Assembly (NCBI GenBank): GCA_023135165.1 | Contig: JAGLTS010000019.1 | Location: 1-62,374 of the forward strand | Direction of reading: 5' to 3' | Source: Phycisphaerales bacterium | GTDB taxonomy: Bacteria; Planctomycetota; Phycisphaerae; Phycisphaerales; JAGLTS01 | Length of the DNA stretch: 62,374 bases | Shown here: positions 42,201 to 51,206 of the stretch, one piece after another | Numbering within the stretch: the first letter of the stretch is position 1 | Layout: every line of letters starts with the position of its first letter | Program-made: the position numbers and the translations under genes | Notes under the pieces: generated by a model | The model's input: only the letters and a program-made list of their open reading frames with translations | The model's database searches: none | What the model was told of the DNA's origin: nothing

Positions 42201-43082
42201 CTACGGCACATCCACGCCCGCCAGACCGCGCCGCGTCGCCCAGAACAGGCCGGGGTTGCGGAAGTCCAGCGGATGACGCTCGCGATCCGGGTCGTGTGCG
42301 AAACGCACATCGATCGAAAAGACCGGCTTGACTGACTCGTTCCCCGCTGCAATCGCTGCGTACACAGTATCGGCTGCGACGCGATCAACATGCCCGTCGG
42401 CGAAGAGCACGCCTGCGACTGCGCCGGTTTCAAACCATCGCGGTTGGTCGTCGATAGTTCGACCTTGCGCAAAATCCGCTCGCTCGTGAAACGCGACCTT
42501 GCGAGCTGGATACGCGATTTCGTCGAACATTCGCCGTGCGATCGGCGGGCGATTCGTCCCGCGTTCGGTGAACCGCTGATTCATTTGGTACATCGCTGAT
42601 GAGTAGCAGTAGGAAGCAGGCGTGAGTGCATCGTGATAGGACCACGCGCCCTTATGCGATGCTTCGGCGCTTTCGCGCAGCTCGTCGAGGTAGGGATCAA
42701 GCGGCGCGAAGAACGCCTGCTCGTATGTCGCCTGATCGGCGATGAGGTCGTGGCCGACGAGTGTGGCGTAGATCGCGGAGAAGCTGTCGGGCAGGAATGG
42801 CACCGCCGTCGGCCGATCGCGCCAGGGTTGTTTCACGGACGCATCGGGCGCGCCTTTGCGGAACGGGTTGAGCAGTTCGTCGCGATGGTCGTTCGCGTAC
42901 GCCGCCAGCCACAGGCCGTGCTCTCGCAGGTTGACGAGCGAGCCTGCCGACGCGGCGCTCGTGCGTGCGCTGGAGATCGCGGGCGCTGCGATGGCGATGA
43001 TGACACCAAGCACAGCCACGACGACCAGCAGTTCGATGATCGTAAACGCCGACCCGCGGCGCGCTGCGTCACAACGTCTCAT
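42201..43082 (-). CDS. type II/IV pseudopilin-like protein with prepilin N-terminus
   Basis: 293 residues from ATG 43082. Prepilin leader and helix RRGSAFTIIELLVVVAVLGVIIAIAAPAISSARTSA: cleavage would fall before the FTIIELLVV segment, here after GSA rather than a clean Gly-Phe. C-terminal GAVAGVLFADGHVDRVAADTVYA resembles the H-X9-DG box of planctomycete DUF1559-type prepilin-like proteins. A membrane-anchored periplasmic protein; in planctomycetes these families are large and mostly uncharacterised. Confidence 0.85.
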   Translation of the reverse strand: MRRCDAARRGSAFTIIELLVVVAVLGVIIAIAAPAISSARTSAASAGSLVNLREHGLWLAAYANDHRDELLNPFRKGAPDASVKQPWRDRPTAVPFLPDSFSAIYATLVGHDLIADQATYEQAFFAPLDPYLDELRESAEASHKGAWSYHDALTPASYCYSSAMYQMNQRFTERGTNRPPIARRMFDEIAYPARKVAFHERADFAQGRTIDDQPRWFETGAVAGVLFADGHVDRVAADTVYAAIAAGNESVKPVFSIDVRFAHDPDRERHPLDFRNPGLFWATRRGLAGVDVP

Positions 43083-43359
43083 GTGGTTTTCCCCTCTTGC
43101 CGTCACGTATCCGGAACCCGGTTGAACATGCCGACCGATCGGCCGGTCTTGACCGCCCACGTATCGACGGGGCGGCGGTGGGGCTTGGCATGCTCCGGCG
43201 TGGATCTCGCTTATCGGCGCGGGTTGCCTCGCGCAGACGGGATCGAGCGCAAATTCCTTGCAGTACGCATGTTCCCGCCTTCTCAATATCGCATCGGGCA
43301 GGTACGCTCAACGCCCCATAACGGGCAGCACACATCCACCAGCACAGCGCGGAGGACGG

Positions 43360-44499
43360 ATGGCGATGACCAATGCGATCATCCTTGGAAGCGGAATGGT
43401 CGGCTCCATCATGGCGATGGGCCTTGCCGCCGACGCAACATTCGACGTCACCATCGCCGATGCGCGAGACGACGCACTCGCCCGATGCCGGGACCGCTTC
43501 GGCGTGAAGACCATCCGGGCTGACCTGTCCGATCCACAGCGCGTCACGCAGATCGTCCGCGACTACGACATCGTGCTCGGCTCGCTTCCGAGCAGGTTCG
43601 GCCTGCAAACGCTGCGCGCCGTCATCGAAGCAAAACGCAACTACTGCGACATCAGCTTCATGCCAGAGAACGCACTGCAGCTTGACGAGCTCGCGAAACA
43701 GCACGACGTGACGGCTGTCGTCGACTGCGGCGTCGCGCCGGGAATGAGCAACATGCTCACCGGCTACGGCGTCAGCCAACTCGACGAGTGCCGAAACATC
43801 GAGATCTACGTCGGCGGCCTGCCGCGGCAGCGCCGTTGGCCGTTCGAGTACAAAGCGGGCTTCGCGCCGCATGACGTGATCGAGGAGTACACTAGACCGG
43901 CCCGAATCGTCGAGCATGGCAGCGTTGTCATCCGCGAAGCGCTCAGCGAACCTGAGCTGCTCGACCTGCCCGGCGTCGGCACGCTTGAAGCGTTCAACAC
44001 GGACGGCCTGCGCAGCCTCGCCGACACGCTTGACGTTCCGTTTATGAAAGAGAAGACGCTGCGGTATCCCGGTCACATCGAGCTGATGCGGGTGTTCCGC
44101 GAGACGGGGCTTTTCTCGAAAGAACCGATCGACGTGGGCGGGCAGCAGGTGCGCCCGCTCGATGTCACCGCCGCCTTGCTCTTCCCGAAGTGGACCTACG
44201 AGGAGGGCGAAGCGGACCTGACAGTCATGCGAATCATCGTTGAAGGAACGAAAGCCGGTCAGCCCGCGAGCTATGTGTGGGATCTGCTGGACTACTACGA
44301 CCCGAAGACCGGAGCGCGCAGCATGTCGCGCACGACGGGTTTTGCCTGCGTGATCGTCGCCAAGCTCATCGCTGAGGGTCGATTCACAAGGCCCGGCGTC
44401 AGCCCGCCGGAGTACATCGGCCGGGACGCTGGGCTGGTCAAGACGGTGCTCGACGAACACGCGCGCCGGGGTATCCACTACAAGGCGAGTAACACCTGA
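43360..44499 (+). CDS. saccharopine dehydrogenase-like oxidoreductase
   Basis: 379 residues from ATG 43360, with GGAGG at 43351. Rossmann motif AIILGSGMVGSIMAMGLA (about 5-22) for NAD(P), then ISFMPENALQLDELAKQHDVTAVVDCGVAPGMSNML, typical of lysine 6-dehydrogenase and carboxynorspermidine synthase relatives. The family reduces or oxidises an imine formed between an amine and a carbonyl; which amine is used here is unknown. No lysine or polyamine genes are adjacent. Confidence 0.87.
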   Translation: MAMTNAIILGSGMVGSIMAMGLAADATFDVTIADARDDALARCRDRFGVKTIRADLSDPQRVTQIVRDYDIVLGSLPSRFGLQTLRAVIEAKRNYCDISFMPENALQLDELAKQHDVTAVVDCGVAPGMSNMLTGYGVSQLDECRNIEIYVGGLPRQRRWPFEYKAGFAPHDVIEEYTRPARIVEHGSVVIREALSEPELLDLPGVGTLEAFNTDGLRSLADTLDVPFMKEKTLRYPGHIELMRVFRETGLFSKEPIDVGGQQVRPLDVTAALLFPKWTYEEGEADLTVMRIIVEGTKAGQPASYVWDLLDYYDPKTGARSMSRTTGFACVIVAKLIAEGRFTRPGVSPPEYIGRDAGLVKTVLDEHARRGIHYKASNT

Positions 44500-44549
44500 T
44501 GTGAGTCCGCCCGGCGTGTCCACCGAGAGCCAAGTACTACACTGAGCAC

Positions 44550-45152
44550 ATGGGCAAGCAGAGGCAAACGCAGGATCACTACTTCCGCGAGGCGAAGCGT
44601 CTCGGATATGTCTCACGCGCTGCGTTCAAGCTGTTGGAGATCGACGAGAAGCAGGGCATTCTGGCCAAGGGGTCGCGCGTACTTGATGTCGGCTGCGCGC
44701 CGGGCGCGTGGCTGCAAGTCGCTGCCGAGCGCGTCGGGAAGAAGGGCAGAATCGTTGGCATCGACCTCAAACGTGTGGGCGTGTCACTGCCGAGCAATGT
44801 GCAGACGGTGCAGGGCGATGTGTTTGAGACTGACGTTGCGGACCTGACGGGCATGGCGGGCGGGCTTTTCGATGTCGTCATCTCCGATGCAGCGCCCGAC
44901 ACGACCGGCGACCCGACGGGGGATCACTTCCGCAGCATTCGGCTGTGCGATCACATCCTCACAATCCTGCCCGCGCTACTTCTGCCCGGTGGCCCGGTCG
45001 TGATGAAGGCATTTGAGGGTGAGAGCTATCCCGACCTGCTCGCACGTATGCGAACGATGTTCGCCAAGGTCAAAGGTGTGAAGCCGAAGGCAAGCAGGTC
45101 GATCTCGCGCGAGATGTTCGTCGTCGGTCTCACCTTCGATCCCGGTGCCTGA
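44550..45152 (+). CDS. rlmE: 23S rRNA 2'-O-methyltransferase RlmE (FtsJ)
   Basis: 200 residues, full length. Methylates U2552 in the A-loop of 23S rRNA. Catalytic K-D-K-E tetrad visible as Lys27 (RAAFKLLEID), Asp113 (VISDAAPDTTGD), Lys153 (VVMKAFEGE) and Glu188 (SREMFVVG). SAM motif VLDVGCAPGAWLQV (45-58). Located 50 bp after the saccharopine dehydrogenase-like gene on the same strand. Confidence 0.95.
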   Translation: MGKQRQTQDHYFREAKRLGYVSRAAFKLLEIDEKQGILAKGSRVLDVGCAPGAWLQVAAERVGKKGRIVGIDLKRVGVSLPSNVQTVQGDVFETDVADLTGMAGGLFDVVISDAAPDTTGDPTGDHFRSIRLCDHILTILPALLLPGGPVVMKAFEGESYPDLLARMRTMFAKVKGVKPKASRSISREMFVVGLTFDPGA

Positions 45153-45161
45153 ACGCCGAAG

Positions 45162-46022
45162 TCACCCGCTCCAGGGAGTGATCTCAACATCCCAGGTGCC
45201 GTCGCGCGGGGTGGATGTGTCGAAAAGCGAATCGTCCAGATCGGTGTTGCGGCGAGCGTTCACGAGCGTGACCTGCGTGAGATTGTCTCCCTCATCGACC
45301 GCATCGACGCGATAGGGCAACAGGTCGGCGCGTGTGTACCACAAGTCGACGCGCACGACGTGCAGATCATCCTCAGCGTCCGCGCGACGATGCAGACGCA
45401 GGTGATGCGTGTGCTGCTCCCACGGCTCATCGCCCGGCGGGATCAGCTCGGCTCTGTAGATCCGCAGGATGTCATCGCGACGCTGCCCGATCGGAATGGG
45501 GAACGGACCCTGGCCGATCGCCAGCGGGTCAAACGTCTCGCCCGGCGGCACGACCTCTCGCTTGAACACCTGCCGCTGATCGTGCTGGCGCTCCAGGAGC
45601 CATTGGCCGTCGAACACGAAGTCCCGCCGGTCGGCCTCCTGACGGTCGCCGACGTAGAGCGTCGTGAAGTGAATCGCGAACTGGCGCAACCGTCGCACAT
45701 CGTCAGCAGGCGCATCAGCATCGTCACGCTCGACAGGCAGTGAGCGGAAGTGCAGCGTGCCGACGCGCACCTCGTCTTCACCGATCAGCGCATCGGACTT
45801 GACGTACATCATCTGCGCGGTGAGATCGTCAAGCGCGTTGTCCGCCGTCTCCAGCGCAAGGAGAAGATCATCGGCAGTGCGAATCTCACCGGGCGCGACG
45901 GGTTCCTGCGATGGGGAGTTCGCCTGCTCGTCGGCAGGCTCAGTGACGGCCGGCGCATCGTCAGCGGGCGCCGGGGATGCGGATGTGAGCAGCAAGATGA
46001 TCGAAAGCAGAACGTGCAGCAT
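45162..46022 (-). CDS. LolA-like periplasmic outer-membrane lipoprotein carrier
   Basis: 286 residues from ATG 46022, preceded by GGTGACC. Signal peptide MLHVLLSIILLLTSASPAPA, then an acidic low-complexity stretch (to about 45). DDLLLALETADNALDDLTAQMMYVKSD starts the LolA-like half-barrel. The matching strands are FAIHFTTLYVGDRQEADRRDFVFDGQWLLERQHDQRQVFKREVV and VVRVDLWYTRADLLPYRVDAVDEGDNLTQVTLVNARRN. Longer than E. coli LolA. A general lipoprotein-sorting relative is as likely as true LolA. Convergent with rlmE, 9 bp apart. Confidence 0.75.
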   Translation of the reverse strand: MLHVLLSIILLLTSASPAPADDAPAVTEPADEQANSPSQEPVAPGEIRTADDLLLALETADNALDDLTAQMMYVKSDALIGEDEVRVGTLHFRSLPVERDDADAPADDVRRLRQFAIHFTTLYVGDRQEADRRDFVFDGQWLLERQHDQRQVFKREVVPPGETFDPLAIGQGPFPIPIGQRRDDILRIYRAELIPPGDEPWEQHTHHLRLHRRADAEDDLHVVRVDLWYTRADLLPYRVDAVDEGDNLTQVTLVNARRNTDLDDSLFDTSTPRDGTWDVEITPWSG

Positions 46023-46151
46023 GTGGTCACCTCGGGTCAGGTGGACGGCGGCGATGATGACAGATCCTATGCGCAACACGCACCGCCCGCGACATCTCAT
46101 CCGCATCATCAAGACACAACCCGGGCCGGCGCATTCCCGACGCTGTGGCTG

Positions 46152-46961
46152 TCATCGCTTCAAGATCAGGTCGCTGCGGAGTTGGTGGTGATGCGAGAAG
46201 AGCCGACGGTACGTCAGCAGGGCGATGCCGATGGACCCCAGCGATGTCGCAGCGGCGATCATGAACATGACGACGATCTGGTACTTCACAGCCATGAGCG
46301 GATCAGCCCCGGCGAGGATCTGGCCGGTCATCATCCCCGGAAGAGCGACGATACCGACGACCATCATCGAGTTGATCGTCGGGATCATGCCCCGTCTGAC
46401 CGCTGCCGCCAATGGGTCGCGTGCTGCCTCCCATCGCGTCGCACCAAGTGCGAGTTCCATTTCGATCTCGGGCCGGCGTTCGCTGAGCGTTTCGAGCAGG
46501 TGATCCAGGCAGAGCGAAATGCCGGTGAGCGAGTTGCCCAGGATCATGCCGAGCAGAGGAATGAGATATTGCGGTCGCCACCAGGGTTCGGCGCTGATGA
46601 CCAGACATGTGACGACAAAGACGGTGAGCAGGCCGGTGAGGATGAGCGTGATGCACGCCCGCCACGTCGCGCCGCGGAACGTCTTGCTCGGCCGGCGTAC
46701 CGCTGCGTGTCCCGCCACGACCGCCATGACGATGCACAGCGCCAGCACCACAGCGCCGCGGTCCAGCCCGAACACCCACCGCAGCACGTAGCCGACCGCC
46801 AGAAGCTGCACGACGGACCGCACCGCCCCGATGGCCAGTCGCCGTTCCAGTCCAAGGCGCAGCGCGATGCTCGCAAGCCCGGCGAAGAGCACCAGCGTCG
46901 TCGCCACAACCAGATCCGTTGCGGACAGTTCGATCACATCAGTGGCGGCAAGTCGGATCAT
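46152..46961 (-). CDS. fetB: FetB-like (UPF0014) ABC transporter permease
   Basis: 269 residues, about seven hydrophobic helices beginning ATTLVLFAGLASIALRLGLERRLAIGAVRSVVQLLAVGYVL. The conserved UPF0014 core R.PEIE.ELALGATRWEAARDPLAAAVRRGMIPTINSMMVVGIVALPGMMTGQILAGADPL is complete. With FetA it forms a metal (iron in E. coli) exporter linked to oxidative stress resistance. Its start overlaps the fetA stop by 4 bp. Confidence 0.9.
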   Translation of the reverse strand: MIRLAATDVIELSATDLVVATTLVLFAGLASIALRLGLERRLAIGAVRSVVQLLAVGYVLRWVFGLDRGAVVLALCIVMAVVAGHAAVRRPSKTFRGATWRACITLILTGLLTVFVVTCLVISAEPWWRPQYLIPLLGMILGNSLTGISLCLDHLLETLSERRPEIEMELALGATRWEAARDPLAAAVRRGMIPTINSMMVVGIVALPGMMTGQILAGADPLMAVKYQIVVMFMIAAATSLGSIGIALLTYRRLFSHHHQLRSDLILKR

Positions 46962-47716
46962 GCGCCAGGCCCTCCCGATGCGTTGCCGGCCGAACTCGCC
47001 TCCAGCTCAATCACGCGATCACACAGCCGATCCGCCTGCGCCCGGTCATGCGTGGCGACGATCGCGGACAGCCCGCGCCAGCCAGCTTCCTCCTTGAGCA
47101 CTGCCTCGACCGCATCCGCCGACTCCGCATCGAGCGCACTGGTCGGTTCATCAAGAAGCAGCACTGCAGGCCCGACGAGCAGCGCACGAATCAGACACAG
47201 ACGTTGCTGCTCACCGACGGACAGCGTCCGCGCATTCTCGCTGAAGTACGCACTCGCCAGTCGCATCCGATCAAAGAGCCGCTGCGCATCGTCATGCGAG
47301 TAGGTCGAGCCGTTCGCCGTGCGGTAGGCGAACGCACGTTCGAGGTTGGCTCGCACCGTCGCATCCAGGAGGGCTGGCGTCTGTTGCACGAGCACGACAC
47401 GGCGGCGGAACGTCGGCCAATCCAGCTCCGAATCCGACGGGTCCTCTCCATCCAGCGACACCAACCCATCCACCCGGTCGATCAGCCCGGCGATCGTGAG
47501 AAGCAGCGTGGATTTACCGCAGCCGGATGGCCCGGTCACAGCGATCATCTCGCCTCGCTGCACATCCAGATCCACAGGCTGCATCAGGACTCGGCCGTTC
47601 CTCGCAACGGTCAGCCCTCGCAGCGACAGCAGTGTGTCCGCATCCGGCTGTGTCGAGCGTGAATCCACACCGAATCCCCATGTTCGATCACGTGGGCGTC
47701 GCATCGCGCCGCGCAC
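46958..47716 (-). CDS. fetA: FetA-like ABC transporter ATP-binding protein
   Basis: 252 residues. Walker A VTGPSGCGKST (about 61-71), Q-loop VVLVQQTPALLDATV, signature TLSVGEQQRLCLIRALL, Walker B AVLLLDEPTSALD, switch ATHD. A signature of LSVGEQ rather than LSGGQ is seen. Partner of the coupled permease. The ATG at 47716 overlaps the 3' end of ruvX by about 29 bp; a second Met at 47704 would shorten the overlap. Operon order ruvX-fetA-fetB. Confidence 0.9.
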   Translation of the reverse strand: MRGAMRRPRDRTWGFGVDSRSTQPDADTLLSLRGLTVARNGRVLMQPVDLDVQRGEMIAVTGPSGCGKSTLLLTIAGLIDRVDGLVSLDGEDPSDSELDWPTFRRRVVLVQQTPALLDATVRANLERAFAYRTANGSTYSHDDAQRLFDRMRLASAYFSENARTLSVGEQQRLCLIRALLVGPAVLLLDEPTSALDAESADAVEAVLKEEAGWRGLSAIVATHDRAQADRLCDRVIELEASSAGNASGGPGA

Positions 47717-48113
47717 GGAAGTAGTCCTGCAATATCGTCGCCGCCGCCAGCGAATCCCGTCTCGCCTTCTTCTGTTTGTGCGTCAGATCGGTTCGCGCCA
47801 TGAGCTGATCCGCTGCGTAGCTCGTCAGCCGCTCATCCTGAAGATGCACGGGCAGATTCAGCGCCTCGGCAAGCTCGCCGGCAAACGTGCGTGCGAGCTT
47901 GGCGCGATCGCCTTCCGTTCCATCCATGTTCACAGCAAGCCCGATCACAACCGCATCCGTCCCGTGCTCGCGCACAGCCCGCTCGATCGCGCCGATCAAC
48001 TGCTCGCCGATAGGTTGCTGTACCGCGGTGAGGGGCGTCACCGTCCCAAACGCGTCGTCACCCACCGCCAGTCCTGTCCGCTTGTCACCGAGATCAACAG
48101 CCAGATAACGCAC
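47688..48113 (-). CDS. ruvX: YqgF/RuvX-like RNase H-fold nuclease
   Basis: 141 residues from GTG 48113 (VRYLAVDLGDKRTGLA, the family's usual first residues); an earlier GTG at 48143 is possible. The family processes pre-16S rRNA ends and has been proposed as a Holliday-junction resolvase. Acidic residues Asp in AVDLGDKR, Glu in LQDERLTSYAA and a late Asp in KARRDSLAAATILQDYF form the expected RNase H-like site. Confidence 0.9.
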   Translation of the reverse strand: MRYLAVDLGDKRTGLAVGDDAFGTVTPLTAVQQPIGEQLIGAIERAVREHGTDAVVIGLAVNMDGTEGDRAKLARTFAGELAEALNLPVHLQDERLTSYAADQLMARTDLTHKQKKARRDSLAAATILQDYFRARRDATPT

Positions 48114-48226
48114 AGCGGCATTGTACCGTTCACACGCAAGCACACGCCGTCGCGCGGGCGTTCCTGCCGACCAGACGGTATAACGTGAGTCGGCCCGGTG
48201 ACCGCCGGGCGTTTCGAGGAACCGTC

Positions 48227-50044
48227 GTGACTCAGCCAGGGCCGAATGAAAGCAACCATCCGCGCGGAGAGGCTGGCATACCCAAGCCGGGCGACCCCGA
48301 CTTCGGCGCCACCATTCCCAACGCGGCCCCGCCCATCCTGGCAGGCCGATACCGCGTGATCCGCAAGCTCGGCGAGGGTGGCATGGGCGAAGTCCATCTC
48401 GTCGAGGATGCCCATCTCGACGGCAGGCGGTTCGCCGTCAAAATGCCGCCCGCCGTCCTCGCTCGCAACGTCCGTGCAGTCGAAGCGCTCAAGAAGGAGT
48501 GCTTGCGCGCGATGGCGCTGTCGCATCCGCACATCGTCACCGTGCGTTCGTTCGAGCAGACCGATGACGCCGTCTTCATCGTCATGGACTATGTGCAAGG
48601 TCAAACACTCGAAGAACTGCTCACCGAGCGAGGCACACTGCCCGAGGCTGAGGTTCTTCGCATCTTCGAGCCGATCGCCGAGGCGCTCGACTATGCTCAC
48701 CGCAAGAACCTCGTTCACCGTGACATCAAGCCCAGCAACATCATGCTCGCGGAAGACGGCACGCCGTTTATTATGGACTTTGGCATCGCGCGAGAGGTCA
48801 AGGAGACATTCACCCGCGTCACCGGTCAGATGACATCCGGTACGCTCCCGTACATGTCCCCGGAACAGCTTCGCGGCAAGCCGGCTGATCGAGCGCAGGA
48901 TGTCTACAACCTCGCGGCGACGATCTACGAGTGCCTCGTCGGCCATCCGCCGTTTCATCGCGGGCAGATCGAATACCAGATCGTTCACGAAGCGCCGCAA
49001 CCGCCGAGTGACGCAAGCCCGGCACTGGCCGCTCAGATCATGAAGGGGCTTGCCAAATCCCCCGAGTATCGCCCCAAGTCGTGCAAGGAACTGCTGGCTC
49101 TGAAGCCTGCCGATGCCGCGCCGCCGGGCAAGCGGCGCGACGTGCAGGCAACTCCGCCACGCAAGGCCGATCGACCGACACCGACACCGGCACCGGCTCC
49201 TGCCGCTGCAACACCGCGACCCACGCCCATCCAACATCGCAGGCCTGCCTCAGGCCCACGCCCCGCAGACGGTGTCGCAGCTCGCTTGCTCGCCGGGCTT
49301 ATGTTCGGCATCGTCCTGTTCATCGCACTGGGGCTGATGGCGAGGTTCGACTACGGCGTAGGCTTCGTCATCCCGTTGGCTGGCCTTCCTGTCGGGCTTC
49401 TTCTGGGGGCCGTGCTTCCTGCGTGCATTGTGCGATTCGTGACGCCCGTGATTCTGGCCGTCTCGCTGGCGTGGAGCATCGGCTGGGATCTGCTCCACGC
49501 CACCGAAGGCGCCATGCCGGAGCCGTTTCGCTACATCCTGCTCGGCGGCGCGTTGATTCTCGCCATCCTGTTCGCCGCACTCGGGCGACGCAAGATCGCG
49601 GCTGCCCTGAGCGTCGGGCTTCTCGCAGGCATCGCGGCATCACGCCTCGCCTGGGACATCGCCATGCTCATCGTCGCTGTGATGCGGCATCCCGAGGTGT
49701 GCTGGGAGCCGTCCGTGTTCCAAGTCCGTCTATGGTTGATGATCGGCGCTGCGGTGCTTGGCTGCGCGTTCGTGTTCCTCCTCGCCTGCGCGCTGTCGCG
49801 TCGAGGCGTCGTCGTGTTCGCCTGGATGTTCCTCATCGCCGCCGCCGCGCCGCAGGCCGCATGGATGGTCATGGATGTGCTGTTCTCGTACAGCCCCTGG
49901 GATCCCGCGAACCTCGTCGTCACCACGATCATCAGCATCGCCAGCTTGCTGGTCGGTTCGGCAATCGGCCTGCTCCTCGGCCTGAGCCGAAGCGCCGCCC
50001 GCCCGCTCGTCACGCTCCCGCCACACCCCACGCTGCGCCCGTAG
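48227..50044 (+). CDS. Ser/Thr protein kinase with polytopic C-terminal membrane domain
   Basis: 605 residues from GTG 48227, which has GAGGA upstream; GTG 48185 is an alternative. Kinase domain about 42-300 with GEGGMG 49-54, Lys72 (FAVKMP), Glu91, HRDIKPSN 164-171, DFG 184-186 and SPEQ. All catalytic residues are canonical, unlike the kinase at 5910. A Pro/Ala/Thr-rich linker (about 305-365) is followed by about eight hydrophobic helices running to the C-terminus and no extracytoplasmic sensor domain. Possible role: sensing a membrane state or lipid; this is inference. It stands alone, divergent from ruvX. Confidence 0.92.
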   Translation: MTQPGPNESNHPRGEAGIPKPGDPDFGATIPNAAPPILAGRYRVIRKLGEGGMGEVHLVEDAHLDGRRFAVKMPPAVLARNVRAVEALKKECLRAMALSHPHIVTVRSFEQTDDAVFIVMDYVQGQTLEELLTERGTLPEAEVLRIFEPIAEALDYAHRKNLVHRDIKPSNIMLAEDGTPFIMDFGIAREVKETFTRVTGQMTSGTLPYMSPEQLRGKPADRAQDVYNLAATIYECLVGHPPFHRGQIEYQIVHEAPQPPSDASPALAAQIMKGLAKSPEYRPKSCKELLALKPADAAPPGKRRDVQATPPRKADRPTPTPAPAPAAATPRPTPIQHRRPASGPRPADGVAARLLAGLMFGIVLFIALGLMARFDYGVGFVIPLAGLPVGLLLGAVLPACIVRFVTPVILAVSLAWSIGWDLLHATEGAMPEPFRYILLGGALILAILFAALGRRKIAAALSVGLLAGIAASRLAWDIAMLIVAVMRHPEVCWEPSVFQVRLWLMIGAAVLGCAFVFLLACALSRRGVVVFAWMFLIAAAAPQAAWMVMDVLFSYSPWDPANLVVTTIISIASLLVGSAIGLLLGLSRSAARPLVTLPPHPTLRP

Positions 50045-50074
50045 CACGACAAGCCGCGCCGATTCACGATCCGA

Positions 50075-51160
50075 TTACCCAGACATCGTGCTCGCTCGCT
50101 CACACGCTTCCTTTACGCGCTGCGCCTGATCCTTCGGACACACAAGCGTCGCATCCCTCGTGTGAACGACGATCAGGTCCTTCACGCCGATCACCGCGAC
50201 GGTGTGACTGGGATCATCGCTGACAACAAGGGTGTTCGACGCGCCGAGCAGCAACGCCTCATGCTTGCACGACACGCAATTGCCCGCACTGTCAGGCTCA
50301 ATCATCTCGGCGAACGCGGGCCAGCTCCCGACATCCAGCCAACGCACATCCATGTCGACGATGCAGATCGACAGTGCATCATCCCCGCCGGCAGGCTCCA
50401 TCACCGCGTAGTCCACGCTGATCTTTGGCAGAATGGGGTACACCTCATCGAGCACGCGATCCTGATCCGGGCTGCCCCACGCCTGGGCGATTGCTGTCAG
50501 CCCGTCGAACGACTCCGGCAAGAAGCGGCGCAGACATTCCATGAACGTCTCGGCTGCATACACGAACATGCCCGAGTTCCAGCCGAAACCTCCACGGGCG
50601 AGATACGACTGGGCCGTTTGCTCATCCGGCTTCTCGACGAACCGCTGCGCCTCGTACGCATCCCGGAAACCGTCGATCGTCTTGCCCCGTTCGACATATC
50701 CGTAGCCCGTTGCTGGAAAGGTCGGTTGAATCGCGAATGTCACGAGCCGGCTCCGATCGGCCTCGACAAGCTGATAGCCGGTCGAGAGCGCTGCGTGAAA
50801 ACGATCCGTCGGATCGATCACATGGTCGGATGTCAGCACGGCGAGGACAGCCTCGGGATCGTCGCGGCACAGGATCGCTGCGCACAGGCCGATCGCGTTC
50901 ACCGTATCTCGCACGGCAGGCTCGCCGATGATGTGGTCGGCTGCGTAGTGCGGGAGGGCGGCTACGATCTGGTTGTGGTATCGCTCACCCGTGCAGATGT
51001 ATCGCTGTGCGGGGTCAATCAGGCCGGTAAGACGGTTATCAGCGAGCTGGAGCAAGCTCTTGCCGCTCGGCAAGGCGATGAGTTGTTTGGGACGATCAGC
51101 CCGACTCATCGGCCAGAGCCTCGTCCCCGCGCCGCCCGCCATAATCATCGCGTATCGCAT
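50075..51160 (-). CDS. manC: mannose-1-phosphate guanylyltransferase
   Basis: 361 residues. Makes GDP-mannose from GTP and mannose 1-phosphate. Nucleotide-binding signature MAGGAGTRLWPMSRADRPKQ (7-26), VLTSDHVIDP, GYGYVERG and FVEKPDEQTAQSYLARGGFGWNSGMFVY. It lacks the C-terminal phosphomannose isomerase domain of bifunctional enzymes. GDP-mannose would feed exopolysaccharide or glycolipid synthesis together with the WcaJ-type enzyme and GT2 elsewhere in the window. Confidence 0.95.
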   Translation of the reverse strand: MRYAMIMAGGAGTRLWPMSRADRPKQLIALPSGKSLLQLADNRLTGLIDPAQRYICTGERYHNQIVAALPHYAADHIIGEPAVRDTVNAIGLCAAILCRDDPEAVLAVLTSDHVIDPTDRFHAALSTGYQLVEADRSRLVTFAIQPTFPATGYGYVERGKTIDGFRDAYEAQRFVEKPDEQTAQSYLARGGFGWNSGMFVYAAETFMECLRRFLPESFDGLTAIAQAWGSPDQDRVLDEVYPILPKISVDYAVMEPAGGDDALSICIVDMDVRWLDVGSWPAFAEMIEPDSAGNCVSCKHEALLLGASNTLVVSDDPSHTVAVIGVKDLIVVHTRDATLVCPKDQAQRVKEACERASTMSG

Positions 51161-51206
51161 CGCCGCAGTGTACCCGGCCGGGGCGCAACGCCGGTGCCGC
51201 TCGCCG

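Noticed and set aside
43069-44616. Long open frame of 515 codons on the minus strand
   Set aside because: It lies antisense to the saccharopine dehydrogenase-like gene, whose conserved motifs and ribosome site are clear. Long antisense frames are expected at this GC content.
45750-47303. 517-codon open frame on the plus strand
   Set aside because: Antisense to the LolA-like and fetAB genes; composition (His/Asp/Arg-rich) is that of a shadow frame.
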